Part shown: positions 33,988 through 43,111 of the stretch, piece by piece | Numbering within the stretch: position 1 is the stretch's first letter | How the letters are laid out: each line of letters opens with the position of its first letter | Assembly: GCA_964593585.1 (NCBI GenBank) | Contig: CAZQIZ010000002.1 | Coordinates: 124,001 to 188,000, forward strand | Direction of reading: 5' to 3' | Source: JACQFV01 sp964593585 | Lineage (GTDB): Bacteria; Zixibacteria; MSB-5A5; WJJR01 | Length of the DNA stretch: 64,000 nt | The notes under the pieces: generated by a model | The model's database searches: none | The model's input: only the letters and a program-made list of their open reading frames with translations | What the model was told of the DNA's origin: nothing | Translations under genes and position numbers: made by a program

Positions 33988-34692
33988 TTAGCTCTGCGCT
34001 TCCGTCGTCACCTTGCTGTGATCCACGCGGATGCCGGGGCCCATGGTCGTCGAGAGCGCGATGCGCTTGACGTACTGCCCCTTGGCGGCCGCCGGACGCG
34101 CCTTCATCACCGCGTCGATGAGAACCTTGGCGTTCTCCACCAGCTTCGGCACCGCGAAGGAGGACTTGCCGACCACCGAGTGCACATTGCCGGCGCGGTC
34201 GACACGGTACTCGACTTTGCCCGCCTTCAGATCGCTGACGGCCTTGGCGATGTCCATGGTAACGCTGCCGGTCTTCGGCGAGGGCATCAGGCCGCGCGGG
34301 CCAAGCACCTTGCCGAGCCGTCCGACCAGACCCATCGTGTCCGGCGTGGCGACAATGGCGTCGAAGTCCAGCCAGCCGCCCTGAATCTTTTCAACCATAT
34401 CCTCGGCCCCGACGAAGTCGGCGCCGGCGGCGCGGGCCTCGGCTTCCTTCTCGCCCTTGGCGATCGCCAACACGCGCACGGTCTTGCCGGTGCCGTGCGG
34501 GAGCACAACCGAGCCGCGGACCATCTGGTCGGCGTGCTTGGGATCGACGCCCAGCCGCATGGCGAGGTCGACGGTCTCGTCGAACTTGGCGTGCTTCAAC
34601 TGCACCGCCAGCGCCACGGCCTCCTCGAGAGTGTAGGCCTTCTGGCTGTCGACTTTGCCTTTGGCGGCGCGGTGTTTCTTGCCCTGTTTCAT
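33988..34692 (-). CDS. rplA: 50S ribosomal protein L1
   Basis: Mobile L1-stalk protein and, in many bacteria, repressor of its own operon. The ATG at 34692 gives 234 residues (MKQGKKHRAAKGKVDSQKAY); the open frame continues 14 codons upstream but would start with atypical sequence. KFDETVDLAMRLGVDPKHAD, VVLPHGTGKTVRVLAIAKGE, LGPRGLMPSPKTGSVTMDIA and STTMGPGIRVDHSKV are standard. Confidence 0.96.
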   Translation of the reverse strand: MKQGKKHRAAKGKVDSQKAYTLEEAVALAVQLKHAKFDETVDLAMRLGVDPKHADQMVRGSVVLPHGTGKTVRVLAIAKGEKEAEARAAGADFVGAEDMVEKIQGGWLDFDAIVATPDTMGLVGRLGKVLGPRGLMPSPKTGSVTMDIAKAVSDLKAGKVEYRVDRAGNVHSVVGKSSFAVPKLVENAKVLIDAVMKARPAAAKGQYVKRIALSTTMGPGIRVDHSKVTTEAQS

Positions 34693-34734
34693 CGTCTCAT
34701 CACTTTCCAAAAAGGCGGCGTACAGCCGTCCCAC

Positions 34735-35166
34735 TTATACCACGTCGATGCCCATGCTGCGGGCGGTTCCGGCGACCATGCTCGCCGCGGCGTCGAGACT
34801 GGCGGCGTTCAGGTCGGGCATCTTCAACTTGGCGATCTCACGCACCTGGTCCATCGTGACGCGCGCCACCTTGACACGGTTGGGCTCGCCCGAGGCCTTT
34901 TCAATCTTGGCGGCCTTCTTGAGCAGAATGGCCGCCGGCGGCGTCTTGGTGATAAAGGAGATCGACTTGTCCTTGAAGATCGTGATCTCCACCGGGATGA
35001 TCATCCCGGCTTCCTTCTGCGTCCGGGCGTTGAACGCCTTGCAGAACTCCATGATGTTGACGCCGTGCTGACCCAGCGCGGGGCCGACCGGCGGGGCCGG
35101 CGTGGCCTGGCCCGCGGGGATCTGCAGTTTTACAAACCCGGTGACTTGCTTTTTGGGTGCCGCCAT
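34735..35166 (-). CDS. rplK: 50S ribosomal protein L11
   Basis: GTPase-centre protein needed for the stringent response and the thiostrepton site in other bacteria. 143 residues. VTGFVKLQIPAGQATPAPPV, GPALGQHGVNIMEFCKAFNA, ITKTPPAAILLKKAAKIEKA, and the end AASMVAGTARSMGIDVV. Between nusG and rplA. Confidence 0.98.
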   Translation of the reverse strand: MAAPKKQVTGFVKLQIPAGQATPAPPVGPALGQHGVNIMEFCKAFNARTQKEAGMIIPVEITIFKDKSISFITKTPPAAILLKKAAKIEKASGEPNRVKVARVTMDQVREIAKLKMPDLNAASLDAAASMVAGTARSMGIDVV

Positions 35167-35191
35167 ACTGTCCTCTCAACAACCGCCGCGC

Positions 35192-35728
35192 CTAACCGGG
35201 CACGACCTGCAGGAAATCCAACTCCACCGGCGTGGGCCGCCCGAAAATCGACACCATCACCTTGATCTTTTTGCGCTCCATGTTGACTTCGGAGACAAAC
35301 CCCGAGAAATCCGCAAACGGTCCGTCGGTCACCTTGACCGCGTCGCCGACCTTGTACGGCACCTCGGTGATTTCCTTTTCCCGGCTGGTGTCCATCTGGC
35401 CGAGCACATGCTGGACCTCTTCGGCCCGCAGGGGCACCGGCTTGCCGGCGGCGCCGACAAAGTTGGTGATGCCCGGGGTGCTGGTCACCAGGTGCTGGGT
35501 CTCCTTGGTCAAATGCAGTTCGATGAGAATGTAGCCGGGCAAAAACTTCTTCATCGACGAAGAGCGTTTCCCCTGGCGCATCTCGACCACTTCCTGCGTC
35601 GGCACCACGACCCGTCCGAGATACTCCTCCATCCCCGCATTCGCAAACGCGCTCTGCAGGTATTTCATCGCCTTCTTCTCATGGCCCGAATAGGTGTGGG
35701 CCACATACCATTGCAGTTCCGGGCTCAT
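35192..35728 (-). CDS. nusG: Transcription antitermination/elongation factor NusG
   Basis: Binds RNA polymerase and links it to Rho or the ribosome. 178 residues. The NGN domain (about 5-115) has WYVAHTYSGHEKKAMKYL and RKRSSMKKFLPGY-like LPGYILIELHL. The KOW domain (about 122-178) has DAVKVTDGPFADFSGFVSEV, IFGRPTPVELDFLQVVPG. The start overlaps the secE stop by four bases. Confidence 0.97.
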   Translation of the reverse strand: MSPELQWYVAHTYSGHEKKAMKYLQSAFANAGMEEYLGRVVVPTQEVVEMRQGKRSSSMKKFLPGYILIELHLTKETQHLVTSTPGITNFVGAAGKPVPLRAEEVQHVLGQMDTSREKEITEVPYKVGDAVKVTDGPFADFSGFVSEVNMERKKIKVMVSIFGRPTPVELDFLQVVPG

Positions 35729-35916
35729 CCGATTCCCAACAGCACCGAGACGCCCTGGGCCAGCAGGAGGTCGACGCCAAAGATAAAGAAGCCCACAACC
35801 GCGGAGACGAAGACGACCACGATGGTCGACCCGACCACTTCGTCGCGGCTGGGCCAGGTGACCTTGCCCAGCTCGGCAACGGTTTCGTTCCAGTAAGTTT
35901 TGATCTTCTCGATCAT
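35725..35916 (-). CDS. secE: Protein translocase subunit SecE
   Basis: Clamps the SecY halves together. 63 residues, the minimal one-helix form. An amphipathic N-terminus (KIKTYWNETVAELGKVTWPS, with the conserved VTWPS) is followed by one membrane helix (about 28-55). The stop overlaps nusG by four bases. The start is 24 bases from tRNA-Trp; rpmG (L33), often found in this gap, is absent. Confidence 0.95.
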   Translation of the reverse strand: MIEKIKTYWNETVAELGKVTWPSRDEVVGSTIVVVFVSAVVGFFIFGVDLLLAQGVSVLLGIG

Positions 35917-35940
35917 CGCGTCATTTCCTCATCTCACCAG

Positions 35941-36014
35941 CAGGCCTGGAGGGACTCGAACCCCCAACCCCCGGTTTTGGAGACCGGTGCTCTAGCCACT
36001 TGAGCTACAGGCCT
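35941..36014 (-). tRNA. tRNA-Trp (anticodon CCA)
   Basis: Full cloverleaf on the minus strand, 74 bases. The acceptor stem AGGCCTG / CAGGCCT is fully paired, with discriminator G. The anticodon stem-loop reads CCGGT-CTCCAAA-ACCGG, giving CCA. The T-arm has GGTTCGAGTCC. No 3' CCA is encoded. It sits between tuf and secE, the usual place for this tRNA, and is cotranscribed with them. Confidence 0.96.
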
Positions 36015-36049
36015 GTCGTACCTTGCAGGCCTTGCGTTGCGCGAGCGAC

Positions 36050-37252
<1,203 letters not shown>

Positions 37253-37392
37253 TGCCGAAGGTCTCCCTCCTCAAACAAAGATGTCGTGTGCCCGATCCGA
37301 CATCGCATCCCGGCGTGCGACGCGACGCCTTCGGACACGGGCTCTGATTAACTTCAGACTCCGACGGTGCTCGCAGGGAACACCGAGTTAAC

Positions 37393-37465
<73 letters not shown>

Positions 37466-37523
37466 GCTCAATCCACGCAAAGCGCAAACTCGGACGTCAT
37501 ACCCAAAAACCCACAAACGGCTT

Positions 37524-37541
37524 TTGGGCACAAACGCCCAA
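37524..37541 (-). promoter_or_regulatory. Leader hairpin before tRNA-Thr
   Basis: TTGGGC-(6 bases)-GCCCAA stem, starting within the first ten transcribed bases predicted from the promoter at 37556-37583. It is followed on the minus strand by a second GTTTGTGGG copy and TTTTTGGG. It could be a pause site or an RNase processing signal at the 5' end of the precursor. Confidence 0.4.
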
Positions 37542-37555
37542 GCAATAAGCCAGCC

Positions 37556-37583
37556 ATTATAGGAAAAGTGATACGGGAGTCAA
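37556..37583 (-). promoter_or_regulatory. Sigma-70-type promoter for tRNA-Thr/tuf/secE/nusG/rpl/rpo transcript
   Basis: Minus strand: -35 TTGACT (37583-37578), 16-base spacer, -10 TATAAT (37561-37556), then GGC. The predicted start is near 37549, about 84 bases before tRNA-Thr. The -35 box overlaps the TGA stop of the upstream 211-residue gene. Confidence 0.9.
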
Positions 37584-38215
37584 GGAAAAATCTTTGCCGG
37601 TGACAGCCATCCGTTTTCCAGCCGGGCAGTTAGCGAGTTGATTTCTGCCAACCGCCCCCGCCGGTAGGCCCGCCAGACCCCCGCCCGCCATGCCGAACGT
37701 CGGCATAGCCCGGGGTCATAGATCACTTCCCCGATCCAGATTCCAACCAGGCAGGAATCGCCATCGACCTCCCAGGCGGAACCAGGCGCAAAGGTCCAGA
37801 CGTCGACCGGATGTCGTAGCGATAAGCGTATGTGATACAACAAGTTATTATTATCGAACTCGACGCGTGGCGTGGCAGTCTGTATCGGAAAATCCAAGAA
37901 TCGATGTCTTTGCAATTCATTGACTTGCGGGAAAGCCAGCTCAGCGGACCGGACCTTTGCCGTCTGCATGTCGAGCTCGACCATGACTGGACATCCGGAG
38001 GCATCAAGGTCGATCCGCAACGGCCCCGCATCTATAAATGAGGCATACCGGTCATGCGGGACAACATGATACTCGAGAGTGTGGTCGTTGGGATCAAAGA
38101 ACGCCTGACCGCATCGCAACCCGTTGTGCCACAGCGGCCTGATACGCAGTCGCGATCGAGAAGTCAACCAGACGCCCGGATGGGCAGGTGGGGTATGGAT
38201 CAGTTGATCGAGCAT
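37580..38215 (-). CDS. Hypothetical protein at the end of the tol-pal operon
   Basis: Not recognised. 211 residues, no signal peptide or membrane helix, rich in His, Arg, Trp and Asp, with likely beta structure (VEFDNNNLLYHIRLSLRHPV, GIWIGEVIYDPG). The His/Arg-rich start LTSRSRLRIRPLWHNGLRCG is distinctive. The ATG lies two bases after the cpoB stop (TAGgcATG), so it is translationally coupled. Codon choice looks less GC-biased than its neighbours. Position suggests an envelope or cytosolic partner of Tol-Pal, but it may simply be cotranscribed. Confidence 0.7.
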   Translation of the reverse strand: MLDQLIHTPPAHPGVWLTSRSRLRIRPLWHNGLRCGQAFFDPNDHTLEYHVVPHDRYASFIDAGPLRIDLDASGCPVMVELDMQTAKVRSAELAFPQVNELQRHRFLDFPIQTATPRVEFDNNNLLYHIRLSLRHPVDVWTFAPGSAWEVDGDSCLVGIWIGEVIYDPGLCRRSAWRAGVWRAYRRGRLAEINSLTARLENGWLSPAKIFP

Positions 38216-38217
38216 GC

Positions 38218-38994
38218 CTATCTCATCTGGTCCAGGCGGTTACGCGCTGGCTTGGCCTCCAGCGACTTGGGGAATTCCTCGACCACTCGCTCGTACATAC
38301 GCCGTGACTGGCGCATCTCGCCCAGCTCTTCGTAACAACGTCCCAGCTTGTACAGCGCGGTGGGCAGCCGCTCGGAGCTCTGGTAGTTCTCGACCAGGAC
38401 GGTGAATTCGACCACTGCCGAATCGTAATAGTGGCGGACATCGTCGCCGCCACCGGTGCCGGCCAGCGAGTAGAAGCACTCCCCGATCCAATAGTGCGCA
38501 TCGGGAGCGTATTCGGATTCCCCGTAATAACTCAACAGGTCGCGCAGTTGCCCGATGGCCAATTCGTAGTTGCCCTTGCGCACATCGAGGAAAGCGTTCT
38601 CGTACATCTGCCGCGGGTCGGCGTCGGGCGTGCCCGCTGTGGCGCCGGGGCCGCCGGTTGTCCCGGCGGGGGGCGCCTGGTAGACCACCTGCGGCGGGCG
38701 GCGATCGACGGAGCGGCGTAGTTCATCGATGGTCTCGCGCATGGTCTGGACTTCGACGCGGAAGTCCTCCAGCGAGGTGGTGACATCGGCGCGCGCCAGC
38801 CGTGAGTTTTCGCTCGACTCGATGGTGAGCGAGTCGATGCGCATCAGGTCGCGTTCCATCCGCTTGTTGGACGCCTCGATGTAGTCGATCTGCTCCTGCA
38901 TGCGCTGCATCGCCGCGCGCGAGACGCAGCCGCTGCCCAGCAGAGCGGCCAATCCGAGCATGGCGAGAGAACGGAATCGAATCGTGTTCGTCAT
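38218..38994 (-). CDS. cpoB: Tol-Pal-associated TPR lipoprotein, CpoB/YbgF family
   Basis: In E. coli CpoB coordinates Tol-Pal with PBP1B during septation. The ATG at 38994 gives 258 residues; a long open frame upstream is non-coding. A signal peptide with lipobox LLGSGC makes Cys23 the likely lipid-bearing residue, unlike periplasmic E. coli CpoB. A heptad-rich coiled coil (about 28-98, MQEQIDYIEASNKRMERDLM) is followed by a Pro/Gly linker. TPR repeats at about 135-258 include YENAFLDVRKGNYELAIGQL and ALYKLGRCYEELGEMRQSRR. Follows pal after a 133-base spacer with a strong hairpin. Confidence 0.9.
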   Translation of the reverse strand: MTNTIRFRSLAMLGLAALLGSGCVSRAAMQRMQEQIDYIEASNKRMERDLMRIDSLTIESSENSRLARADVTTSLEDFRVEVQTMRETIDELRRSVDRRPPQVVYQAPPAGTTGGPGATAGTPDADPRQMYENAFLDVRKGNYELAIGQLRDLLSYYGESEYAPDAHYWIGECFYSLAGTGGGDDVRHYYDSAVVEFTVLVENYQSSERLPTALYKLGRCYEELGEMRQSRRMYERVVEEFPKSLEAKPARNRLDQMR

Positions 38995-39068
38995 AGGCCC
39001 AAGCCCCCTTCGGCTATTCCCAATTGGAATGATTATACGCCGAACGGCGGTTGCGCCACCATTAAAGC

Positions 39069-39100
39069 GGGCGGGGCGGGAGATAACTCCCGCCCCGCCC
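39069..39100 (-). terminator. Strong GC hairpin between pal and cpoB
   Basis: Perfect 14-bp stem GGGCGGGGCGGGAG / CTCCCGCCCCGCCC with a four-base loop, 27 bases past the pal stop. The minus strand after it reads GCTTTAAT, a very weak T-tract. It may act as a partial terminator that lowers cpoB, or as a 3'-end stabiliser for the pal mRNA. An isolated TATAAT (39037-39032) between it and cpoB lacks a matching -35 box. Confidence 0.6.
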
Positions 39101-39127
39101 GTGGGTTGCTGTGGCGCGCGGAGCGTA

Positions 39128-39637
39128 TCAGCGCGGAACAAATTCGCCGCGGCGGTTGAGCGCCCACGACTCCTCGTCGTGACCGGGCGCCACCGGGCGC
39201 TCCTCGCCATACGAGATGATGTTGATGCGCGAGGCGTCGATCCCGAGACGGATCAAGTACTCGCGCGCCGCCTGCGCGCGCCGTTCACCGAGCGCGAGAT
39301 TGTACTCGTCGGTGCCGCGCTCGTCGCAATGCCCCTCGATCATGATGTTCATCTCGGGGTTGTTACGCAGGATCTCGGCGTTGGCATCGAGCGCCCGACG
39401 CGCGTCATCGCGCAGGTTGTACTTGTCAAAATCGAAGTAGATCGTCTTTAGTCCGCGGGCATCACCGGATGTGACATCCCCGCGGTCACCAGCGCCGCCG
39501 GCTCCACCCTGCTCACCCCCCGCGGTGCCAGTGCCTTCGCGACCCGATCCCGGGCCGCCGGTCGTCGGCTGTTTCGGGCACCCCAATCCGACAGCCATCG
39601 CCAGCACAAGGACCGCCATAAGCGAGAGTCTCTTCAT
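39128..39637 (-). CDS. pal: Peptidoglycan-associated lipoprotein Pal
   Basis: Outer-membrane lipoprotein that grips peptidoglycan and the Tol complex. 169 residues. The signal peptide ends in lipobox VGLGC, so Cys20 is lipidated. A Gly/Thr/Glu-rich spacer covers about 21-60. The OmpA-like domain (about 65-169) has TIYFDFDKYNLRDDARRALD and the peptidoglycan-binding EGHCDERGTDEYNLALGERR, ending RRGEFVPR. Downstream of tolB, with its own likely promoter. Confidence 0.96.
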   Translation of the reverse strand: MKRLSLMAVLVLAMAVGLGCPKQPTTGGPGSGREGTGTAGGEQGGAGGAGDRGDVTSGDARGLKTIYFDFDKYNLRDDARRALDANAEILRNNPEMNIMIEGHCDERGTDEYNLALGERRAQAAREYLIRLGIDASRINIISYGEERPVAPGHDEESWALNRRGEFVPR

Positions 39638-39693
39638 GTCCCCTCCTATCCTAAAGGTATCAATTCCATGCTCTTACGAGCAACTCTCCCTGC

Positions 39694-39722
39694 CATATAC
39701 ACCCCGGCGGACAAAACGTCAA
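39694..39722 (-). promoter_or_regulatory. Likely promoter for pal
   Basis: Minus strand: TTGACG (39722-39717), 17-base spacer, TATATG (39699-39694), about 56 bases before the pal ATG. It would give pal and cpoB a supply independent of tolQRAB. The 147-base spacer also holds GCGGA/TCCGC repeats near 39750-39775, but without a T-tract. Confidence 0.65.
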
Positions 39723-39784
39723 TAGCAATCGGCACGAAAATCCGCATTCTAACGCGGAATCCGTAAATCCGCGTCGGCCACCGA

Positions 39785-41131
39785 TTATGGCGACCAGGAC
39801 GGGTTGGAATTCCCGCCGGTCTGGGTGACTCGACGTACCCCGGAGCCGTCGTAGCTCATGGTGTAAATCTCATACCGCCCGGTCCGGTTGGAGGCAAAGA
39901 CAATGTGCAGCCCATCCGGCGACCAGTGGGGATTCTCGTTGGAGCCGACCTCGGTCAGGCGGCGAAAGCCGCTGCCGTCGGGGTTGATCGTGCAGACCTG
40001 AAAGACCCCCTCCTCGCGCGAGACGAAGCAGATCATATCCAGAGTCGGCGACCAGTCGGGGGAGTCATTGTACTTGCCCTCGAAGGTGAGCCGTTCGACG
40101 TTGGCGCCGTCCGCATCCATGATGTACAACTGAGGTGTGCTGCTGCGATCGGAGGTGAATACCACCTTCTTGCCGTCGGGTGACAGGCAGGGGGAGGTGT
40201 CGATGCTGCGGTGGAAGGTCAGCCGCTGGGGCGCGCCGCCGCCGCGGGTGCCGATGTAGATTTCCGGGTCACCTTCCATCGACAGCGACAGCACATAGCG
40301 TTTGCCGTCGCGCGACCACGAGCAGCCGGTGTTCAGCCCCTTCATCGACGAAAACTTCGTCGCCCGGTCGCTGACCAGGTCATAGATCCAGACATCGGGG
40401 TTGCCGTCGCGAAACGACGTGTAGCTGACCGCGTCCTTGCCGGCCCAGCGCGGGGAAAGCACCACGGCGCGGTCAGCGGTGAGCCGGTAGTCGTTGGCGC
40501 CGTCGTAGTCGCAGATGTGCACTTCCTTCTGACCGTCGCCTTCATGCAAGTAGACCAGCTGGGTGCGGAAGATGCCGTCGGCGCGCGCCAGTTCGCGGTA
40601 GACCTCATCCGCGAGGGTGTGGGCCAAAAGCCGGGCGGAAGAACGGGCCGCCTTGAGTTCGCGGCTATAATACTCGTTGCCGGTCTGCACATCGGTCAGG
40701 GAGTAGGTCACCACCAGTTCATCGCCGTTCACCTCAAGCTCGGCGGAGATGATGTCGTTGGCGCCGAGGTGATGCCAGCCGCGCCGGTCGACCGCCGACA
40801 GGCCCATGATGCGCAGGTAGAGGGTGTCGGGACGGACCGCCTCAAACAGGTAGGAGAAGTCGAGGTCGGCATAGACGACCTCCTCGATCATCTCCAGGGC
40901 GGCCCAGTCTTCGGAAGTGGCGCGGTCGGCGGATTTCATGCGGAAATCTTCGACACCGACCCGGAAGGGCTCGAATTCGCCGCCGGACTTGAAGACGCGG
41001 CCATAAATCTCCGGAACGGGACGTGCGGTCGCCGTCGTCGCGCCCAGCAATAGCAGGGCCGCCAGGATCCCGGTCACAACCCGGAGGCGGTTAGGGACGG
41101 TATTCAAACTCGAGGTGAATGAGCTGCTCAT
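39785..41131 (-). CDS. tolB: Tol-Pal system beta-propeller protein TolB
   Basis: Periplasmic partner of Pal. 448 residues. A signal peptide (about 1-36, VVTGILAALLLLGATTATA) is followed by the N-terminal alpha/beta domain. The six-bladed propeller (about 190-448) repeats TolB blades such as WSPTLDMICFVSREEG, HWSPDGLHIVFASNRTGRYE and a final GGNSNPSWSP. The start lies inside tolA (41-base overlap) with GGGAGG three bases upstream. Confidence 0.95.
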   Translation of the reverse strand: MSSSFTSSLNTVPNRLRVVTGILAALLLLGATTATARPVPEIYGRVFKSGGEFEPFRVGVEDFRMKSADRATSEDWAALEMIEEVVYADLDFSYLFEAVRPDTLYLRIMGLSAVDRRGWHHLGANDIISAELEVNGDELVVTYSLTDVQTGNEYYSRELKAARSSARLLAHTLADEVYRELARADGIFRTQLVYLHEGDGQKEVHICDYDGANDYRLTADRAVVLSPRWAGKDAVSYTSFRDGNPDVWIYDLVSDRATKFSSMKGLNTGCSWSRDGKRYVLSLSMEGDPEIYIGTRGGGAPQRLTFHRSIDTSPCLSPDGKKVVFTSDRSSTPQLYIMDADGANVERLTFEGKYNDSPDWSPTLDMICFVSREEGVFQVCTINPDGSGFRRLTEVGSNENPHWSPDGLHIVFASNRTGRYEIYTMSYDGSGVRRVTQTGGNSNPSWSP

Positions 41132-41831
41132 CTTCCTCCCAGTGATTCGGGAACGCCGGCCAGGAGCCGGTCACTTGCACCGCGCGCAAGGCGGCGCGAT
41201 CGAACAGGTCGGAGCCGGATTTCTGCTCCAACTCGATATCGGTGATTTCGCCCGAGCGCCGGACGATGAACTTAACCACGCAGACGCGCCGTTCACGACC
41301 GAAGCTGGGATTGCGCCAGTTGCTGCGAATGGCGGCAAATCCCTGGCGGTGGTAGGGGTTGACGTTGGCGCCGGTTTCGACACCCCAGATGTCCCCGCCC
41401 CCGCCGCCTTCGGTCAACGAGCCGGCAACGCCGCCGGTGTCGTTCACGGCGAGCGCCGGGCCGCCGGTGCGAATGGTGTCCTTCTTGGATGGCTTGTCGG
41501 CGGTCTTCGGTTTTTCAGTCTTCTTGTTTTTGTCGTCGTCCTTCTTGGGCTTTTCCGGCGCTTTTACTTCCGCCAGCTCTTCCTTGACCGCCGGGTTTTT
41601 CGGAATCAACTCATCGTTGGCCGGCTCCGGCGCCACTGGTTTGGCCGCCGGGCCGCCCTTGACACGTCCCGGTTCGGCAAAGTCGACCAGCCCCACGGTC
41701 ACCGCCTGTATCGAGTGCGACGGTCCGGACAAACCGCGCAACGGCGCAATCACGGCTCCGATGAACAGGAAGACCGCGTGGAAGGCCAACGACCAGAGGA
41801 GGTAGCGTCGCACAGCGCCCCCTATCCCCAC
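41091..41831 (-). CDS. tolA: TolA/TonB-type energy transducer
   Basis: Links the inner-membrane TolQR motor to outer-membrane partners. 246 residues: one N-terminal membrane helix (about 10-30), a Lys/Glu/Pro-rich periplasmic linker (about 65-125, with EKPKKDDDKNKKTEKPKTAD), and a C-terminal TonB-like domain (about 160-246, RRVCVVKFIVRRSGEITDIE, SGSDLFDRAALRAVQ). Position between tolR and tolB argues for TolA. The C-terminal domain is TonB-like, so a dual role with the TonB-dependent receptor at 56-59 kb is possible. Overlaps tolR by 10 and tolB by 41 bases. Confidence 0.85.
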   Translation of the reverse strand: MGIGGAVRRYLLWSLAFHAVFLFIGAVIAPLRGLSGPSHSIQAVTVGLVDFAEPGRVKGGPAAKPVAPEPANDELIPKNPAVKEELAEVKAPEKPKKDDDKNKKTEKPKTADKPSKKDTIRTGGPALAVNDTGGVAGSLTEGGGGGDIWGVETGANVNPYHRQGFAAIRSNWRNPSFGRERRVCVVKFIVRRSGEITDIELEQKSGSDLFDRAALRAVQVTGSWPAFPNHWEEDEQLIHLEFEYRP

Positions 41832-42253
41832 TTCACCGGCGGGGGCATCTCCTTCAGGGACGGCTGGGTGACCAGACCGACGTCATTGAGTCCCAATTTC
41901 TTCATGATGCCGAGGATTTCAACCACCAGGCCGTAATTGACCTCGGCATCGGCGCGGATGTACGCCTTCGATCCGGGTTTGTTGCGGACCAGACGGCTGA
42001 GTTCATCCTCCCATTGCTGGGCGGTGCGGTAGACATCATTGACGAAGACGCCGCCCTCTTTGGTGATAGTGACAACGATCCCCTCCGACGGCTCATCGGC
42101 GGCGGTGGCGGTCTGCGGCAGACGGACATCGATGCCGCTTTGCAGAAGCGGCGCGGTCACCATGAAGATGATCAGCAGCACCAGGACCACGTCGACCAGG
42201 TTGGTGACGTTGATCTCAGAGAGAGCGTGATAGCTCTGACGTTTCACGGACAT
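41822..42253 (-). CDS. tolR: Biopolymer transport protein TolR/ExbD
   Basis: Proton-channel component of the Tol motor. 143 residues. The single membrane helix (about 15-40) carries the essential acid: INVTNLVDVVLVLLIIFMVT with Asp21. The periplasmic domain (about 50-135) has KAYIRADAEVNYGLVVEILG. Its start lies 38 bases inside tolQ. Confidence 0.95.
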   Translation of the reverse strand: MSVKRQSYHALSEINVTNLVDVVLVLLIIFMVTAPLLQSGIDVRLPQTATAADEPSEGIVVTITKEGGVFVNDVYRTAQQWEDELSRLVRNKPGSKAYIRADAEVNYGLVVEILGIMKKLGLNDVGLVTQPSLKEMPPPVKWG

Positions 42254-42980
42254 TCTCCCGCGTCAATTCGGTCAGGAATTCCAGCGACAGATTCGAGAGG
42301 TCATCGGAAAAGACCCGCAGCCGGCGGACGCACCAGTTGTAGGCGATGACCGCGGGAATGGCGGCGGCCAACCCAACGACCGTGGCGATCAGCGCCTCGG
42401 CGATGCCGGGTGCGACGACGACCAGCGAGGCCGACCCGGTGGCGCCGATGCCCATGAAGGAGTTCATGATGCCCCAGCAGGTGCCCAGAAGTCCGAGAAA
42501 CGGAGACGCGTTGGCGGTGGTTGCCAGAAAGATCGTCCATTCTTCCAGACGGCCGATCTCCTCCTGCGCCACGCGCTCGAGCGTGTCGGAGACCGCCTTC
42601 TTCTGTTCAGGTGTCAGATCGAAGCCGGCGGCGTCACCGGAGCGCACGCCGCGGTTCTGCTCGGTGAAGGCGACCGCTTCGGCATAACCAGCATCGATCA
42701 CGCGCCAGTGCGGCATGTGTTGCAGGGCCGCCAGCGCGGTCATGCGGTCGCTGAGACGGCGTCCCTTGCGAAACATCAGCCGGAAACGGGCGCTGTCGGC
42801 GGTCACGCGTTTGAAGCTGCGCCATTTGAGGAAGATGACCGCCCACGAGACGATCGAGAGCACCAGCAACACGGAAAGAATCAGGAGTGAAAACCCGCTG
42901 GATCCGGCCAGAATGTCCCAGATGCTGCCCCCGATGATGGCCGGGTTCGGGATCCCCAGAATTGACGATAGGCCCAACAA
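42216..42980 (-). CDS. tolQ: Proton channel protein TolQ/ExbB
   Basis: Pentameric motor subunit of the inner membrane. I start at the TTG at 42980, with GGGAGG six bases upstream, giving 254 residues; an upstream GTG at 43037 would add 19 residues without such a site. The first helix is at about 20-45. The last two helices carry SPFLGLLGTCWGIMNSFMGI and APGIAEALIATVVGLAAAIP, the MotA/TolQ/ExbB signature. First gene of the tol operon. Confidence 0.93.
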   Translation of the reverse strand: MLGLSSILGIPNPAIIGGSIWDILAGSSGFSLLILSVLLVLSIVSWAVIFLKWRSFKRVTADSARFRLMFRKGRRLSDRMTALAALQHMPHWRVIDAGYAEAVAFTEQNRGVRSGDAAGFDLTPEQKKAVSDTLERVAQEEIGRLEEWTIFLATTANASPFLGLLGTCWGIMNSFMGIGATGSASLVVVAPGIAEALIATVVGLAAAIPAVIAYNWCVRRLRVFSDDLSNLSLEFLTELTRENVRETSELSRSL

Positions 42981-43048
42981 GCGCGCCCTCCCTGTAGGTT
43001 GTTCGCCGCCCCGTGGTGGATGTCCACCGGGACGCACCCAATCAGGTG

Positions 43049-43077
43049 TATATCCCCCGGGACGCCAAATCAGTCAA
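43049..43077 (-). promoter_or_regulatory. Likely promoter for the tol operon
   Basis: Minus strand: TTGACT (43077-43072), 17-base spacer, GATATA (43054-43049), about 70 bases before the tolQ TTG. The -35 box matches those of the rpsL and tuf promoters. A perfect palindrome lies 14 bases upstream. Confidence 0.65.
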
Positions 43078-43091
43078 GGGTAAACGAACCG

Positions 43092-43111
43092 GACCGGCTG
43101 ATAAGCCGGTC
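43092..43111. promoter_or_regulatory. Palindrome upstream of the tol promoter
   Basis: GACCGGCTGATAAGCCGGTC: two 8-base arms around GATA. It sits in the divergent tolQ-ligA spacer just above the tol -35 box, a fitting place for a regulator site. No protein is suggested by the sequence. Confidence 0.45.
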
